6,507 bases of DNA. Source: an uncultured Flavobacteriales bacterium (GTDB taxonomy: Bacteria > Bacteroidota > Bacteroidia > Flavobacteriales_D > Sanyastnellaceae). Both the position numbers and the translations under genes were made by a program. Under the pieces are notes generated by a model. It ran no database searches, was not told the DNA's origin, and saw only the letters and a program-made list of their open reading frames with translations. This document shows positions 4,228-6,507 of the stretch, in pieces. Each line of letters opens with the position of its first letter. The stretch's first letter is position 1. The stretch is from NCBI GenBank assembly GCA_937897625.1, contig CALCNZ010000152.1:1-6507 (forward strand), read 5' to 3'.

Positions 4228-6462
4228 ATGCGATTAACGCTTGCCGTATTTGTTTTAGCTCTTTTCAACTTCACATCTTTCGGACAATTTGTTACGAATG
4301 GCAGCGCGTTTGCGACGGGGTCGAATTGTTTCACTTTGACACCCGCCTTCAATACACAAAATGGCTCAGTTTGGTCTACAGCTACATTAGACCTAACTCA
4401 AAGTTTCGATTTAAATTTCACCATGAGTTTCGGCGCTAGTGATGGCGGTGCAGATGGAAATTGTTTCATTCTTCAACCTGCAGGAACAAACGTTTTAGGA
4501 ATAGGCGGAGGAGGATTGGGTTTCGAGGGATTGCCAGTAGGATTTGCGGTCGAATTTGATTCTTATCAGAATTCGAGTCCGAACTCTGATCCGTGGTATG
4601 ACCATTTAGCATTTTTAAAAAATGGCGTGGTGAATCACGCATCAGCGAACAACCTGGCTGGTCCCGTGCAAGCCAATGCTACAAACCCGAATATCGAAGA
4701 CAATTTGAGCCATCAAGTTCGCATGGTTTGGGATGCTCCTACGCTCACTTTCAGCTGTTACTTCGATTGCAACCTGCGTTTAAGCACCACCGTAGATTTA
4801 GTTAATTCAATCTTTTTAGGCAACCCCATTGTCTATTTTGGATTTGCCGGAAGCACAGGGGGATTAAACAATTTACAAACTGTTTGTCTGCCTAGTAATG
4901 CAAATCCTTTGGTTCCACCTTCTCCTACATGTCAGGGGGCTATCCTTACATTGAACGCACCGTCAAATGCGGCTTCCAATATTCAATGGGAACCTGCTGG
5001 AATCATCGACAATCCCAACGCCTCGACCATTAACGCAATTATGGTGGTCGATACAACTTTCACAATTTCATATTCCGACTTGTGTGGAATTCCTCATCAA
5101 TACTCCGTTCTAGCAACTACACTCGCCTATCCGACAATTGCTGTTCCTCCAGATTCAACCGTTTGCGACAACAGCGTTATTACCCTCAACGCACAAGTCT
5201 CTGGCTCATACACCAATGTGCTGTGGACAACAAACACAGGATCATTTTCCATTGGACAAACAACTCCGAATCCAACGGTATCTGGAGCGGGTACATACAC
5301 ATTTACCGCGTTCAACGGGACCTGCAGTGTAAGTGATGCCGTAATTATTTCCGAATTGCTCTACCCTACTGCTTCGTGGTCTGACAGCATCTATTTCTGT
5401 ACTGGAGAGAGCGCTGTGCTTGACCCTCTCTCCAACGCAACAGCCTTTAGTTGGAATATCGACAGTTCTACCTTGCCAACACTTACAATCAATTCAGGCG
5501 GAATTTATTCCGTAATGCTGTACAACGATTTTTGTGCAACAGCAGAAAGCATTGTCGCAAATGAAGTTTCTCCGCCCACTTTATATCTTGGACAGGATCA
5601 ATTTCTGTGCATTGGAGAAACAGCAACCATCAATTCGAATTTAACGGGACTTTGGAACACAAATGTTATTTCAAACCAAATTACCACAACAACGACTGGT
5701 GTCTATTCCCAAAGCCTAAACACCTTGGGATGTATTAGCGCAGACACCGTTAACATTACATTTCAATTCCCTCCTGTTGTTTCATTAGGAAATGATACAA
5801 CAATATGTGAAGGGACAACACTTAACCTGAATGCTGGAGCTCCAGGTACTTGGAACCTTGGCAACTTCGCTACATTACTACCTGTGAGCGCTCCCGGAAA
5901 CTACAGCGTTGTCGTTAATGATGGTGTGTGTATAGCGCTCGATAGCATTGACATTTTTATGGACTACGCTCCACTTGATGTTCTTCCAGATTCGGTGACT
6001 CATTGCGCTGACTTGCCCATTACGCTGAATGCTGGCGAAAATTTAGGTGAGACATACAGCTGGAGCACAACTGAAACAAGTACGTCAATCATTCCTCCAA
6101 CCAATGGAACTTACACGCTAACCTCAACAAACTATTGTGGAACCCTAACTGAAACAATTGAAATTATTTACGAAAAATGTGAGTTCACGTTATTTGTTCC
6201 GAATAGTTTCACACCGAACAATGATGGAATCAACGACGTGTGGTTTCCTGTATTCGATCAACTTGATGTCATTGAAATAACAGTATTTAATCGTTGGGGC
6301 GAGCCTATTTTTGAAGGCAACAAGCAACAATATTTTTGGACAGGAAATGTAAGAGGTGGTGATTACTATGCCCCGAATGGAGCCTACGCCTATAAAATTC
6401 TTTACCGATCTCAGTTTGGCGATGACGAAATCATCTACGGGCATATCGTTTTAACGCGATAA
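4228..6462 (+). CDS. Secreted L-type lectin-domain protein with six Ig-like repeats and a T9SS type B sorting domain
   Basis: 744 residues. Signal peptide MRLTLAVFVLALFNFTSFG, probably cleaved before Gln20. Residues 20-220 resemble L-type (legume-like) lectins: G-G-A-D-G (73-77, with the sugar-contacting Asp equivalent D76), G-G-G-G-L-G-F-E-G-L, then V-E-F-D-S-Y-Q-N (108-115) and D-P-W-Y-D-H (121-126), resembling the metal-site segment, and F-A-G-S-T-G-G. Residues 235-637 hold six Ig/PKD-like repeats, each with an early Cys (235, 313, 391, 461, 527, 593) in a C-x-G/D/N-type strand and a late Cys (286, 366, 436, 502, 568, 637). The last ~94 residues (P-N-S-F-T-P-N-N-D-G-I-N-D, F-N-R-W-G, P-N-G-A-Y-A-Y, G-H-I-V-L-T-R) are the CHU_C gliding-motility-type domain that targets cargo to the outer membrane T9SS. 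A role as carbohydrate-binding surface adhesin is inferred. The frame is open upstream to 3985, but that would include the tRNA and terminator, so 4228 is the start. Confidence 0.9.
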   Translation: MRLTLAVFVLALFNFTSFGQFVTNGSAFATGSNCFTLTPAFNTQNGSVWSTATLDLTQSFDLNFTMSFGASDGGADGNCFILQPAGTNVLGIGGGGLGFEGLPVGFAVEFDSYQNSSPNSDPWYDHLAFLKNGVVNHASANNLAGPVQANATNPNIEDNLSHQVRMVWDAPTLTFSCYFDCNLRLSTTVDLVNSIFLGNPIVYFGFAGSTGGLNNLQTVCLPSNANPLVPPSPTCQGAILTLNAPSNAASNIQWEPAGIIDNPNASTINAIMVVDTTFTISYSDLCGIPHQYSVLATTLAYPTIAVPPDSTVCDNSVITLNAQVSGSYTNVLWTTNTGSFSIGQTTPNPTVSGAGTYTFTAFNGTCSVSDAVIISELLYPTASWSDSIYFCTGESAVLDPLSNATAFSWNIDSSTLPTLTINSGGIYSVMLYNDFCATAESIVANEVSPPTLYLGQDQFLCIGETATINSNLTGLWNTNVISNQITTTTTGVYSQSLNTLGCISADTVNITFQFPPVVSLGNDTTICEGTTLNLNAGAPGTWNLGNFATLLPVSAPGNYSVVVNDGVCIALDSIDIFMDYAPLDVLPDSVTHCADLPITLNAGENLGETYSWSTTETSTSIIPPTNGTYTLTSTNYCGTLTETIEIIYEKCEFTLFVPNSFTPNNDGINDVWFPVFDQLDVIEITVFNRWGEPIFEGNKQQYFWTGNVRGGDYYAPNGAYAYKILYRSQFGDDEIIYGHIVLTR

Positions 6463-6479
6463 TCCTGTTTCATTATACG

Positions 6480-6507
6480 AGATCGGAAGAGCGTCGTGTA
6501 GGGAAAG
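6480..6507. other. Illumina TruSeq adapter remnant (assembly artefact)
   Basis: The last 28 bases begin AGATCGGAAGAGC, the universal TruSeq adapter start, and continue GTCGTGTAGGGAAAG, the start of the reverse complement of the TruSeq universal (read 1 side) adapter. Every base matches the adapter as I know it. It is not genomic. Only 6463-6479 is genuine sequence after the lectin gene stop, so no downstream terminator or gene can be assessed. Confidence 0.97.

Noticed and set aside
4128..4352. 74-codon minus-strand open frame over the tRNA and the lectin gene start
   Set aside because: It is antisense to the tRNA and signal-peptide region and crosses the terminator; a chance open frame.
6463..6507. 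Regulatory or attachment-site sequence at the 3' end
   Set aside because: The last 28 bases are adapter, and the remaining 17 bases hold no hairpin or recognisable motif.
1..6507. CRISPR array, insertion sequence, toxin-antitoxin or defence system
   Set aside because: No spaced repeats, terminal inverted repeats, transposase or nuclease/defence domains are visible. All sizeable frames are accounted for by the listed genes.

Overview
The window comes from a member of the Bacteroidota, most likely Flavobacteriia or a close relative. Four things point there. The large 3' gene ends in a type IX secretion (T9SS) sorting domain of the gliding-motility CHU_C type. A DUF5606 gene is present, a family I know only from this phylum. 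Promoters follow the phylum's TTTG / TAnnTTTG pattern. Starts lack Shine-Dalgarno sequences and sit in A-rich or promoter-abutting contexts. Base composition is AT-rich throughout, and nothing indicates a mobile element, phage or CRISPR array.

Layout. At 1-1686 three overlapping minus-strand genes form an operon, read right to left: a GT9 heptosyltransferase-like glycosyltransferase, a hotdog acyl-CoA thioesterase, and the first 56 codons of hemJ, cut by the window edge. Divergent from it, at 1732-2499, is a TatD-family metal-dependent hydrolase. This converges on a type I L-asparaginase (ansA, minus, 2496-3518), and a single TTAA supplies both stop codons. Across an 87-bp divergent intergenic region holding an imperfect 21-bp-period direct repeat lies the small DUF5606 gene (3606-4040). 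It is followed by a compact tRNA-Val(UAC) unit with its own consensus promoter and a strong intrinsic terminator (4046-4201). The last gene (4228-6462) encodes a 744-residue secreted protein: signal peptide, L-type lectin-like domain, six tandem two-cysteine Ig-like repeats, and the T9SS sorting domain.

The final 28 bases (6480-6507) are not biological. They match an Illumina TruSeq adapter, so the genuine sequence ends at about 6479, 17 bases after the lectin gene stop.

The genes are mostly housekeeping (envelope glycan assembly, acyl-CoA turnover, haem synthesis, DNA/RNA processing, amino-acid catabolism, translation), plus one surface or secreted adhesin-like protein. I see no convincing new multi-gene system. 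The most informative oddities are the adapter, the recurring promoter box placed 4 nt before several start codons, the lectin-Ig6-CTD architecture, and the asparaginase with altered allosteric-site positions. No stretch of more than 300 bases lacks a gene.
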